Of a DNA stretch of 64,000 bases, positions 30,138 through 38,166 are shown piece by piece. The stretch lies in the NCBI GenBank assembly GCA_030055515.1, contig JASFYI010000001.1:62001-126000 (forward strand), read 5' to 3'. A program made the position numbers and the translations under genes. Source of the DNA: Methanolinea sp. GTDB lineage: Archaea > Halobacteriota > Methanomicrobia > Methanomicrobiales > Methanospirillaceae. Every line of letters begins with the position of its first letter. Within the stretch, counting starts at the first letter, position 1. The notes beneath the pieces are model-generated. The model did not search any database, was not told where the DNA came from, and saw only the letters and a list, made by a program, of their open reading frames with translations.

Positions 30138-30320
30138 GTGCCGACCGACCCGGTCTGCTACACGGTTATCGACGAGAACGAGGCATCGTTCCGGAGCACG
30201 TACGGCGGGCAGGAGTTCTTCTTCTGCTCGGATTTCTGCAGGAGGAAATTCGAGGAAAATCCCGCGCGCTACGCGAAACTGGCCCGGTCGATGGACATCG
30301 GGCCGGACATCAGCTGCTGA
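30138..30320 (+). CDS. Small YHS/TRASH-type metal-binding protein
   Basis: The 60-residue product starts with GTG at 30138 (PTDPVCYTVIDENEASF). It is a free-standing YHS domain: DPVC near residue 4, then FFFCSDFCRRKFEENPARYAKL. Cys at about 6, 29 and 33 plus a late Cys60 suggest a metal site. YHS domains occur in copper ATPases and metal chaperones, and here one stands alone. Longer frames upstream (from 29592) are antisense to the B3/B4 gene and are rejected. Followed by a hairpin that may end its transcript. Confidence 0.75.
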   Translation: MPTDPVCYTVIDENEASFRSTYGGQEFFFCSDFCRRKFEENPARYAKLARSMDIGPDISC

Positions 30321-30329
30321 AGGGATCAC

Positions 30330-30361
30330 GTCCCGCGGGGCATTGGCTTCTTCCGCGGGAC
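30330..30361 (+). terminator. Hairpin after the YHS gene
   Basis: Perfect 9-bp inverted repeat GTCCCGCGG (30330-30338) / CCGCGGGAC (30353-30361) with a 14-nt loop, 10 bases after the YHS stop. No T-run follows, so it may be an RNA 3'-end structure and not a classical terminator. Confidence 0.4.
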
Positions 30362-30499
30362 ATCTGTTACTTGCTGATCGGGATCCCGCTCCCGTCCTCT
30401 ATCTTAACCTTCCGTGAGAGACCCGGTGTGAGTTACTTCCCGGGAGCCGTGTCGCCATCCCCACGATCCTGTTCTCCCCTCCCCCAAAGACTGGGAAAA

Positions 30500-30531
30500 A
30501 TTTCGCACTTATCGCCACGTTTATGCGAAAT
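30500..30531 (+). promoter_or_regulatory. Serpin promoter with inverted repeat around the TATA box
   Basis: ATTTCGCA (30500-30507) and TGCGAAAT (30524-30531) form a perfect inverted repeat with a 16-nt spacer. It brackets the TATA-like ACGTTTATG (30518-30526), about 30 bases before the serpin ATG. The arrangement is that of a dimeric repressor site over the core promoter. Confidence 0.5.
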
Positions 30532-30550
30532 CGGTGAGAAGGTTGGATTC

Positions 30551-31858
30551 ATGCGTGGGAGAAACCCCCTTGGTATCCTGCTCGCCGTGGCCGTTATCGG
30601 CGCAGTTCTCGCGGCGGGCTGCACGGGACCCGCCAGGCAACCCGGCCAGATCCCTTCCGGCGAAGCATCCCCTTCCCCGCCGGCACCGCAAGTCGTGGGA
30701 CCGGAGGAGACCGTCGTCGAGGCGAACAACAGGTTCGCGTTCGACCTCTTCGCGAGACTGGCAAACGACGGCGAGTACAGGGACCGGAACATCTTCTTCT
30801 CCCCGTTCTCGCTCTCCTCTGCACTCGCGATCACGTACGAGGGGGCGAGGGGGGAGACCGCGGACGAGATCCGCTCGGTATTCCATTTCCCGGAGAACAG
30901 GAGTGCGATGAGGGCCGGTTTCGCGAGGATCAACGCGGCACTCAACGCGCGGCCGGCCGCGTACACCCTCCGGACAGCAAACGCCCTCTGGGCGGAGAAG
31001 ACATACGCATTTCTCCCGGATTATATTGACACAGCGGAGAGGTATTACGGTGCCCGGACGACGAACCTCGACTTCGGCAACTCGCCGGAGGAATCGCGGG
31101 CCACGATAAACGGGTGGGTCGAGGAACAGACCGAAAACCGCATCCGCGACCTCGTCCCGAGGGGAGCAATCGACCATAACACGATCCTCGTGGTCACGAA
31201 TGCCATTTTCTTCAAGGGGACGTGGAGGAAGCAGTTCGACAAAGAGATGACGGCAGACGCGGAATTCCGCATGGCCGACGGGAGGACCGTCCTCGTCCCG
31301 ATGATGCAGAGGACCGACGAGAACGCGACGTTCGGGTACCTCGAGACGGACACGTTCCAGGCTCTCTCGCTGCCCTACGAGTCGGGCGGCGGGAGGGATC
31401 TCGCGATGCTCCTCGTCCTCCCCAAGGGCGAATCGCTCGCGGAGATCGGGCGCGGCCTCGACGCCGGGATGTACAGGGACATCTGCAGCAACCTCGTGGA
31501 GAGGAGGGTGAAGGTCTTCGTGCCCCGGTTCTCCCTCGAGACGAAGTACTTCCTGCCTCAGGTCCTCTCCGCGATGGGGATGCCACGCGCATTCTCGCCC
31601 CGCGCGGATTTTTCGGGCATGGACGGGCGCGGGGGGTTATTCATCTCGAACGTCATCCACCAGGCGTTCCTCGAGGTGAACGAGGAAGGGACCGAGGCTG
31701 CCGCCGCGACCGCGGTCGTCATCTCGAAGGGAGCAATCCTGCCCCCCGCGGAGATCCCCGTCTTCAGGGCTGACCACCCGTTCCTCGTGATCATCCACGA
31801 GAGAGAGAGCGGGACGATCCTCTTCATGGGCCGGGTCGCCGATCCTTCTCCCAAATAG
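30551..31858 (+). CDS. Serpin family serine protease inhibitor, predicted lipoprotein
   Basis: The 435-residue product starts at ATG 30551. An N-terminal signal with lipobox LAAGC (Cys near residue 24) is followed by a Pro/Ser linker, so the protein is probably lipid-anchored outside the membrane. The serpin fold is clear: NIFFSPFSLSSALAITYEGARGETADEI, VTNAIFFKGTWRKQF, YESGGGRDLAMLLVLP, and the hinge EVNEEGTEAAAATAVV near residues 375-390, whose small residues predict an inhibitory serpin. The reactive loop continues VVISKGAIL; the C-terminal HPFLVIIHERESGTILFMGRV is canonical. Serpins are uncommon in archaea. Target protease unknown. Confidence 0.93.
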   Translation: MRGRNPLGILLAVAVIGAVLAAGCTGPARQPGQIPSGEASPSPPAPQVVGPEETVVEANNRFAFDLFARLANDGEYRDRNIFFSPFSLSSALAITYEGARGETADEIRSVFHFPENRSAMRAGFARINAALNARPAAYTLRTANALWAEKTYAFLPDYIDTAERYYGARTTNLDFGNSPEESRATINGWVEEQTENRIRDLVPRGAIDHNTILVVTNAIFFKGTWRKQFDKEMTADAEFRMADGRTVLVPMMQRTDENATFGYLETDTFQALSLPYESGGGRDLAMLLVLPKGESLAEIGRGLDAGMYRDICSNLVERRVKVFVPRFSLETKYFLPQVLSAMGMPRAFSPRADFSGMDGRGGLFISNVIHQAFLEVNEEGTEAAAATAVVISKGAILPPAEIPVFRADHPFLVIIHERESGTILFMGRVADPSPK

Positions 31859-31863
31859 CTTCC

Positions 31864-31869
31864 TTTTTT
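31864..31869 (+). terminator. Oligo-T terminator of the serpin gene
   Basis: T6 run starting 6 bases after the serpin stop codon; there is no hairpin. The stretch from here to 32059 holds no gene I can support. Confidence 0.45.
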
Positions 31870-32059
31870 GCAGGGTGATGGAGCGGGCACGCATCCGGGA
31901 CCTGTCCATGCAGTCCGGTGATTTCCACGGTGAGTGGAAGGGAGAAGGGATCGTCGGTTCCTGCAGGGATACTCGCACTTGCATTGCGGAACGGGAGGTT
32001 CACTCGGACCCAGGGTTACCCGGGGGCCATTGGTCCGCGTCCTCCCCGATCTACCCCGC

Positions 32060-32070
32060 GTTTATTTCTA
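32060..32070 (+). promoter_or_regulatory. TATA box of the RNB-domain gene
   Basis: GTTTATTTCTA lies about 35 bases before the ATG at 32099 and predicts a transcript with only about 9 nt of leader. Confidence 0.45.
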
Positions 32071-32098
32071 CCCGGCGGTCGATTCCTCCCCTGTTGAC

Positions 32099-33574
32099 AT
32101 GAACGACAGCCGCATCGACCTCAAGGCCATCGCCCGCCGTGCAATGGAGAAGTATGGATTCGAACCCGATTTTCCCCCAGCGGTGACGAGGGAAGTCAAT
32201 GCACTCCACGAGGAAGTCCCGATCGATCCGAATGCATCTACCCGGGACTTGAGGGATCTCCCCTGGTCGTCGATCGACAACAGCGATTCCTTGGACCTCG
32301 ACCAGCTCGAGTTCTGCGAAAAACTGTCCGGTGGGGAGATACGCGTCCTCGTTGCCATCGCAGACGTGGATCACTTCGTGAGGCAGGGTTCGCACACCGA
32401 TCGCCACGCGGCCTTCAACGGGACCTCGGTCTACCTGGGGGTAGAGACGTTCCCCATGCTCCCCGATCGCCTCTCCAAAGGCATCTCTTCCCTCCTCCCC
32501 GGGAGGGACCGGAGGGCAGTCGTCATCGGGTACACCGTCCTCCCTGACGGTACCGTGAAGGACGGGGCAGTCTTTCGCGCGGTCGTGAGGAACCGTGCAA
32601 GGCTCGTGTACGAGGAGGTCGGGGACTGGCTGGAGGGGAAGGCACCCGTTCCCACGGGTGTTTCCCGCATTCCAGGACTCGAGGAACAGGTCAGGCTCCA
32701 GGGAGAGGTCGCCCGGCGGCTGCGTTCCCGCAGGATGCAGCGGGGAGCCCTTGACCTTGAGACGGTCGAGGCGCAACCCGTGGTGGAGGGGGGGACCGTC
32801 AGGGGACTCGTTGTCCAGCAACAGAACGCGGCAAGGCGTATCATCGAGGAGTTCATGGTGGCCGCGAACAGGACGATGGTGCAGTTCCTCGGGGCTGCGG
32901 GTGTCCCGATGGTACAGCGGGTCGTGAGGGTCCCGAAGAACTGGGATGGCATCGTCGAGACCGCCGCCCGGTACGGGTTCCGGCTGCCCCGCGACCCGGA
33001 CTCAAGGGCCCTCGCAAGATTCCTCGACCAAAGGAGGCGTGCCGACCCGGAACGGTTTGCCGACCTCTCCCTCGCGATCGTGAAGCTCGTGGGACCGGGA
33101 GAGTACGTCCCCTTCGTCCCGGGAGAAATACCCGTCGGGCATTTTGCCCTCGCAGTGCGCGATTATACCCACTCCACTGCGCCGAACCGGCGGTACGTGG
33201 ATATCGTCAACCAGCGGATCCTGAAGGCAGTGCTGGATGGAAAGCCAGTGCCGTATCCGGCCCGCGAACTGGAAAGGCTCGCCGAACACCTGACCGACAG
33301 GGACAAGGCCGCGGAGAAGGCTGCCCGTTTCATGCGGAAAGTGGCTGCAGCTATCCTCCTCGCTGACCGGGTTGGCAGGACATTCGACGCCATCGTGACC
33401 GGTGCTGCCGACAAGGGCACGTACGTCCGTCTCCTCGACCCTCCCGCGGAGGGAAGGGTCGTCGAGGGTGAGAGGGGGCTCTCCGTGGGAGACAAGGTCA
33501 AGGTGAGGCTGGTCCGGACAGACCCGGAAAACGGGTTCGTTGACTTTTCCCTCGTGGCAGTTCTGGATCGGTAA
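32099..33574 (+). CDS. RNB-domain 3'-5' exoribonuclease (RNase II/R family)
   Basis: The 491-residue product has the RNB catalytic motif WSSIDNSDSLDLDQLEF near residues 58-74, with Asp residues for metal binding in the form seen in Deinococcus-type RNB enzymes. It continues VLVAIADVDHFV, TSVYLGVETFPMLPDRLSKGISSLLPGRDR, and RDYTHSTAPNRRYVDIVNQRIL, the conserved Y/S-TAPNRRY substrate motif. The C-terminus (about residues 415-490) is an S1-like beta domain (VEGERGLSVGDKVKVRLVRTDPENGFVDF). RNB enzymes are not universal in methanogens, so transfer is possible. No partner gene is nearby. Confidence 0.88.
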   Translation: MNDSRIDLKAIARRAMEKYGFEPDFPPAVTREVNALHEEVPIDPNASTRDLRDLPWSSIDNSDSLDLDQLEFCEKLSGGEIRVLVAIADVDHFVRQGSHTDRHAAFNGTSVYLGVETFPMLPDRLSKGISSLLPGRDRRAVVIGYTVLPDGTVKDGAVFRAVVRNRARLVYEEVGDWLEGKAPVPTGVSRIPGLEEQVRLQGEVARRLRSRRMQRGALDLETVEAQPVVEGGTVRGLVVQQQNAARRIIEEFMVAANRTMVQFLGAAGVPMVQRVVRVPKNWDGIVETAARYGFRLPRDPDSRALARFLDQRRRADPERFADLSLAIVKLVGPGEYVPFVPGEIPVGHFALAVRDYTHSTAPNRRYVDIVNQRILKAVLDGKPVPYPARELERLAEHLTDRDKAAEKAARFMRKVAAAILLADRVGRTFDAIVTGAADKGTYVRLLDPPAEGRVVEGERGLSVGDKVKVRLVRTDPENGFVDFSLVAVLDR

Positions 33575-33614
33575 GGGCACAACGTTCATCCCCTGCCGCG
33601 CCCAACAACCGGTC

Positions 33615-34439
33615 ATGCGGGGACCCGTCGTTCTCGTCACCGGCTCGACCGATGGGATAGGGAAGGCCACCGCCCGGGCACTCGCAGGGGAGGACGCCGA
33701 GGTCATCCTCCACGGGAGGGATGGCGGTAAGGGGAAGGAGGTCTTGAAGGAGATAAAACAGCACGTGTGGAACAGGAACCTCGACCTCGTCATTGCGGAC
33801 TTCGCGGTGATGGGAGAGGTCAGGCGGATGGCCGAGGAGATAAAGTCCCGGTACGACCGGCTCTCCGTCCTCGTCAACAATGCGGGGACGTACGAGAGGA
33901 ACCGGCTCGTGACCGTGGACGGGATCGAGCGCACGCTCGCGGTGAACTACGTCGCGCCGTTCATCCTCACCCGCGAACTCCTCTCCCTCCTCTCCAAGGG
34001 AGCGCCGTCCCGGATCGTGAATGTCGCGTCCATCGCCCACCGGGACGTGCGGCACGTCGACTGGGATAACCTCCACGGCGAGAAACACTACGACCCGTTC
34101 TTTGCGTATGCCCTCTCCAAGTTCGCCGACATCACGTTCACCTACGTCCTCGCGGGGATGATCGCGGAAAAGGGTGTGACGGCAAACTGCCTCCACCCCG
34201 GCGTCATCGGGACGAAGTTGCTCCGCGCGGGATTCCCGGGGATAAGGGGGAAACCGCCGGCGGAGGGCGCAAGGATCCCCGTCTACCTCGCCCTCTCCCC
34301 AGAGGTCGAGGGTGTCACGGGGAAGTACTTCGAGGAGAGCACGCGCCCCTGCCCGTCCTCTCCCCTCACATACGACAGGGTGACGCAGGAACGCCTCTGG
34401 GAGGTCGCAGAGGAGCTCTCAAACCCGCGGACGGCCTGA
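33615..34439 (+). CDS. Short-chain dehydrogenase/reductase (retinol dehydrogenase-like)
   Basis: The 274-residue SDR starts MRGPVVLVTGSTDGIGKATA. The cofactor loop TGSTDGIG is at residues 8-15, NNAG lies near residue 95, and NVASIAHRDVRH and YALSK (the YxxxK catalytic pair) near residues 169-173. FFAYALSKFADITFTYVLA and NCLHPGVIGTKLLR are typical of retinol-dehydrogenase-like SDRs. Arg after the first strand (LHGRD) suggests NADP preference. The upstream in-frame ATG at 33540 lies inside the RNB gene and is rejected. Substrate unknown. Confidence 0.88.
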   Translation: MRGPVVLVTGSTDGIGKATARALAGEDAEVILHGRDGGKGKEVLKEIKQHVWNRNLDLVIADFAVMGEVRRMAEEIKSRYDRLSVLVNNAGTYERNRLVTVDGIERTLAVNYVAPFILTRELLSLLSKGAPSRIVNVASIAHRDVRHVDWDNLHGEKHYDPFFAYALSKFADITFTYVLAGMIAEKGVTANCLHPGVIGTKLLRAGFPGIRGKPPAEGARIPVYLALSPEVEGVTGKYFEESTRPCPSSPLTYDRVTQERLWEVAEELSNPRTA

Positions 34440-34451
34440 TTTTCAGGCCGT
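34431..34451 (+). terminator. Hairpin overlapping the SDR stop codon
   Basis: Perfect 9-bp inverted repeat ACGGCCTGA / TCAGGCCGT with a TTT loop. The SDR stop codon TGA lies in the first arm. It may protect or end the SDR transcript. The following 119 bp to the PPK2 start hold no gene. Confidence 0.45.
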
Positions 34452-34570
34452 TTGCGAAAGAAAAAGCCCGTCTCTCGGATCCCAAAGCACCACGTCGCCC
34501 GCCGGAAAGACGGGGAGAGAAACACAATCTTTTTGGTTGGGCGCCCGGCAACACGTTCTCCGGGTGTACA

Positions 34571-36052
34571 ATGGGGTTGCTCGAGAAGATCGACCTGTCC
34601 CAGAGGGTCGAGGAGAAGGAATACAGGAAGAAGATCGCACCCCTCTACGAGCGGCTCGGCGCCATCCAGAGGGCATTCTGGGACGACCGTATTCCCGTTA
34701 TCATCGTCGTGGAAGGGTGGAATGCGTCCGGGATCACGATGGTCATCAGTGAGCTCATAAGGTACCTCGACCCGAGGGGTTATGTCCTCCACTCCATCGG
34801 GTCCCCGGCGGACGAGGAGAGGACACGCCCCCTCCTCTGGCGTTTCTGGACGAGGATTCCCCAAAAGGGGCGCATCGCGATCTTTGCCCGGAGCTGGTAT
34901 TCGCGGTCCCTCGCGGAGCAGGCGTCCGGGATCACGTGGAAAACGCGGGTGGAACGATCCATCAGGGAGATAAAGAATTTCGAGAGGCAGCTTTCCGACG
35001 ACGGCACTGTCATCATCAAGTTCTTCCTCCACATCAGCAAGGAAGAGCAGAAGAGGCGCCTCAACGAGAGGGAGCGGAGCACGCTCACCTCGTGGATGAT
35101 CACGCAGGGCGACTGGGACTTCCACCGGCACTACGACGAGTACCTGCCCGTCATAGAGGAATACATCAGGCAGACAGACACGCCCCACGCGCCGTGGACC
35201 ATCGTCGGCGCAACGGACCCGAATTACACGCGGCTCAAGGTATACTCGAAGTTGATCAGCAGGCTGGAGAAGGACCTCGAGCAGAGGCGGGCGAATGGAG
35301 GGAAGAAAACTGCCGGGCCAATCGAAAAGCCGCCCCGCCGCAGTGTCCGGAGGGACCCAAGGCCTCCCCTGAAGTACTCCCGCGAGGAATATGAAACCCT
35401 CCTCGAGGAGTACCAGGAGAGGATCCGCGAAGCGCAGTACCTCCTCTACAAGCGGAAGATCCCGCTCATCATCGTGTACGAGGGGTGGGACGCGGCGGGC
35501 AAGGGGGGGAACATCATGAGGCTCGTGCACACCATGAACCCGCGCGGGTTCAGCGTCGTCCCCGTCGGGCGACCGGACGAGACCGAGCTCTCCCACCACT
35601 ACCTCTGGCGGTTCTACAGGAGGTTTCCGGCCGCGGGACACGTCGCGGTATTTGACCGGAGCTGGTACGGGCGCGTCCTCGTCGAGAGGGTGGAAGGGTT
35701 GTGCACGGCGGAGGAGTGGAAACGTGCGTACCGGGAGATCAACGAGATGGAGGAGGCGTGGGTGGAGAACGGCGGGGGGCTCGTCAAGTTCTGGCTCGAG
35801 ATAGACAAGGACGAGCAGTACGAGAGGTTCATCGCCCGGCAGAACGACCCGAGGAAGCAGTGGAAGATCACCGACGAGGACTGGAGGAACAGGGAGAAAT
35901 GGGACCTCTACGAGGAGGCGGTGGACGAGATGCTCGGGAGGACGAGCACGCGGGTCGCCCCGTGGACGGTCGTCGAATCGAACGACAAGTACTACGCGCG
36001 GATAAAGACGCTCCGCACCGTCATCGATTACGCCGAGACCCTCACGGGGTGA
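34571..36052 (+). CDS. Two-domain polyphosphate kinase 2 (polyphosphate:AMP phosphotransferase type)
   Basis: The 493-residue protein has two tandem PPK2 domains. The C-terminal domain (about 275-493) is intact: Walker A GWDAAGKGG near residue 303, the lid/Walker B region VAVFDRSWYGRVLVERVEG, and WKITDEDWRNREKWDLYEEAVDEML. The N-terminal domain (about 1-245) keeps the fold (ARSWYSRSL, GDWDFHRHYDEY), but its loop reads GWNASGIT (residues 49-56), without the Walker Lys. This matches class II PPK2 enzymes, where one domain is catalytically degenerate. Expected reaction: AMP + polyP to ADP. No PPK1 is nearby. Confidence 0.9.
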   Translation: MGLLEKIDLSQRVEEKEYRKKIAPLYERLGAIQRAFWDDRIPVIIVVEGWNASGITMVISELIRYLDPRGYVLHSIGSPADEERTRPLLWRFWTRIPQKGRIAIFARSWYSRSLAEQASGITWKTRVERSIREIKNFERQLSDDGTVIIKFFLHISKEEQKRRLNERERSTLTSWMITQGDWDFHRHYDEYLPVIEEYIRQTDTPHAPWTIVGATDPNYTRLKVYSKLISRLEKDLEQRRANGGKKTAGPIEKPPRRSVRRDPRPPLKYSREEYETLLEEYQERIREAQYLLYKRKIPLIIVYEGWDAAGKGGNIMRLVHTMNPRGFSVVPVGRPDETELSHHYLWRFYRRFPAAGHVAVFDRSWYGRVLVERVEGLCTAEEWKRAYREINEMEEAWVENGGGLVKFWLEIDKDEQYERFIARQNDPRKQWKITDEDWRNREKWDLYEEAVDEMLGRTSTRVAPWTVVESNDKYYARIKTLRTVIDYAETLTG

Positions 36053-36137
36053 ATCCCCGTCCCCGCGGCGCGGGCCTCTCCCCGGAGGGCTTATCCCCGT
36101 CGCGGACGCCGGGGATGCCCTTGGCCGGGGGATCGTG

Positions 36138-36821
36138 TCACGTGCCCCCGAGGATCTCCCTCATCGTCCTCGCGTTCTCGAGCATCGAGTGGTCGTTGTT
36201 GAAGAACACGAAGACCCGCTTGGGGGAATGCGCGAGGATTGCCCTCGCGGTCTCCTCGAGCTCCGCGCGGGAGTAATCGTGGCTGTACCAGCCGGTCCTC
36301 CCGTGCATCCGGAGGTAGATTGCTTCCCCGCCGAATATCCTGTTCCGCGCGGCAGGTGAATCCACGGAGACGAGCGTCACGTGCTCTGAAAGCCTCCGGC
36401 ACGCGGAGTCGTCCGAAAGGAGGGATGGGTTCCTGATCTCGAGTGCGAAACGGCGTCCAAGGCCGCAGCACGTCGCAAATTCAATCGCGCGTTCCACGTC
36501 GGTGAAACGGGGGTGGGCCTGGAAGAGGTAAAACTCCACCACCGGGTCGAGCGGGAGGAATGCGTCGCGGAACCTCTCCCAGACCTCGAGGGCCTCCCCG
36601 GAGAACCGGTGCGTGTGGGTTACGCCGCGGTGGACCTTTACTGCCCACGCGAGCGTGCGACCCTTCCGCGACCAGCCGAGGATCTGGTTCTTGTAGGGAA
36701 ACCTGTAGAAACTCGCGTTCAGCTCGACGGCATCGAGACCGGAGTGCGAGACGTACCAGTCGAGGTTTCCCCCCTCGTTCCAGTCGTAGGCCCAGCCGCT
36801 CGTCCCCACGTGGATTTCCAT
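36138..36821 (-). CDS. DUF72 family protein
   Basis: The 227-residue product starts MEIHVGTSGWAYDW, the hallmark GTSGW of DUF72 (YecE-like TIM-barrel proteins). Further on are GLDAVELNASFYRFP, AVKVHRGVTH, EFYLFQAHPRF, ALEIRNPS, and YLRMHGRTGWYSHDYS followed by FVFFNNDHS. Biochemical function is unknown in the family. The ATG at 36821 is chosen because the frame upstream (to 36944) adds an atypical extension. Divergent from the ZIP transporter. Confidence 0.88.
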   Translation of the reverse strand: MEIHVGTSGWAYDWNEGGNLDWYVSHSGLDAVELNASFYRFPYKNQILGWSRKGRTLAWAVKVHRGVTHTHRFSGEALEVWERFRDAFLPLDPVVEFYLFQAHPRFTDVERAIEFATCCGLGRRFALEIRNPSLLSDDSACRRLSEHVTLVSVDSPAARNRIFGGEAIYLRMHGRTGWYSHDYSRAELEETARAILAHSPKRVFVFFNNDHSMLENARTMREILGGT

Positions 36822-36976
36822 GGTCAGGGATACTCGCCGGGGACGGATAATCGTTTGCAACGCCGCCGGTTTCGACGGGAGGGGATGCGACAGCCCGATT
36901 CCGGGTGCGGTTCCCCGCGGGGACCGGGATCCTACCGGTAGCATTTTTTTCCCGCCGGCAACAGTACCACACAGGC

Positions 36977-37789
36977 GTGTTCGAGAGTTTCACGTCGCTT
37001 GACCCGCTCTCGCAGGCATTCATCGCCGGGTGCGTCACCTGGGCGGTGACCTTGCTCGGCGCGGCGACGGTATTCCTCGCGCGGGGGTATTCCCAGCCCG
37101 TCATGGACGGGATGCTGGGTTTTGCCGGTGGCGTGATGATCGCTGCGAGTTTCTGGTCGCTCCTTCTCCCGTCGCTCGAGATGACGGGTGGGCTGGGGTA
37201 TTTCTCGTGGGTCCCCGCGGCCGCCGGATTTGCCGCGGGCTGGGTTTTCCTCACGGTGCTCGACCTCGTCATCCCCCACGTCCACGTCGGTCTCCCCACC
37301 GGCAGGGCCGAGGGTATCCCGTCGCACCTCGGGAGGCCGACGCTGCTTGCCCTCGCGGTCACCATCCACAACATCCCCGAGGGTCTCGCGGTCGGCGTCG
37401 CGTTCGGGGGAGCGGCGGCGGGAATCCCCGAGGCGACTTTCGCGGGGGCGGTCGCGCTCACTGCGGGAATCGCAGTCCAGAACTTCCCGGAGGGTATCGC
37501 GGTAGCTTTCCCACTGTACCGGGGCGGGGTATCCCGGAGGGGGAGCTTCCTCATAGGAGCCCTGTCTGCGGCGGTAGAGCCCGTTTCCGCGCTCGCCGGT
37601 GCGGCCGTCGTCTTCTTTGCCCGTTTTCTCCTCCCCCTCGCCCTCGCGTTCGCTGCGGGTGCCATGATCTTCGTCGTCATCGAGGAGGTCATGCCGGAGT
37701 CACTCCGCCACGGGTACGAGATGATTTCCCTCTGGGGATTCCTCGCGGGGTTCCTCTCCATGATGGCGCTCGACGTGGGGTTCGGGTAG
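36977..37789 (+). CDS. ZIP family metal transporter
   Basis: The 270-residue integral membrane protein has about eight transmembrane segments. It starts with GTG at 36977 (FESFTSLDPLSQAFIAG). The transport-site helices carry HNIPEGLAVGVAFGG near residue 133 and QNFPEGIAVAF near residue 170, which is the H-N/E motif of ZIP transporters (ZupT/GufA branch). The cytoplasmic loop between segments has HVHVGLPTGRAEG. Imports zinc or related divalent ions. Near CorA and a CaCA exchanger, so several cation transporters cluster here without sharing an operon. Confidence 0.9.
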   Translation: MFESFTSLDPLSQAFIAGCVTWAVTLLGAATVFLARGYSQPVMDGMLGFAGGVMIAASFWSLLLPSLEMTGGLGYFSWVPAAAGFAAGWVFLTVLDLVIPHVHVGLPTGRAEGIPSHLGRPTLLALAVTIHNIPEGLAVGVAFGGAAAGIPEATFAGAVALTAGIAVQNFPEGIAVAFPLYRGGVSRRGSFLIGALSAAVEPVSALAGAAVVFFARFLLPLALAFAAGAMIFVVIEEVMPESLRHGYEMISLWGFLAGFLSMMALDVGFG

Positions 37790-37865
37790 GCGGGGGAGAT
37801 CCGCACTGTTCGGTGCCGTGCACTGAGTGAAAGATTCATGGAATACTCCGCGCAAAGAGAGGATC

Positions 37866-38063
37866 ATGATGCGCGAGATCGTTGCGACGAGGAGGATGGA
37901 GAACGGGATTGCATGTTACTACGGCGAGAAGGGGCAGGAGAAGTTCGAGAGCTTCAACTTCGGCGAGCTCATCGACATGAAGATAAACGCGCTCGACCTC
38001 CTGAACAACCCCCGCGGGTACATGGTGGACCCGGACACCCACCGGATCGCCATGAAGAAGTGA
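37866..38063 (+). CDS. Small hypothetical protein
   Basis: The 65-residue protein starts MMREIVATRRMENGIACYYGEKGQEKF and ends DPDTHRIAMKK. It is soluble and charged, with one Cys. GAGAGGAT just before the ATG is a plausible ribosome site. An earlier in-frame ATG at 37827 is possible. I do not recognise the family. Coding potential is supported by start context, sensible composition and lack of a competing frame. Confidence 0.55.
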   Translation: MMREIVATRRMENGIACYYGEKGQEKFESFNFGELIDMKINALDLLNNPRGYMVDPDTHRIAMKK

Positions 38064-38166
38064 CGCGGATCCCTCCACCCCATTTCCCCATTTCCGCCCG
38101 GAACGGACTAAACGGCAGTTTTCCCCGCGCGGTGACCATTCCCAGGACCCCTGTTTTCCCCGTCGT

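Noticed and set aside
31934-32098. N-terminal extension of the RNB protein
   Set aside because: It lies upstream of the probable TATA box at 32060-32070, so it would not be in the transcript.
36481-37839. 452-codon minus-strand frame across the ZIP transporter and DUF72 genes
   Set aside because: The region opposite the ZIP gene reads as Pro/Ala/Thr-rich antisense; the ZIP gene has clear metal-site helices on the + strand.
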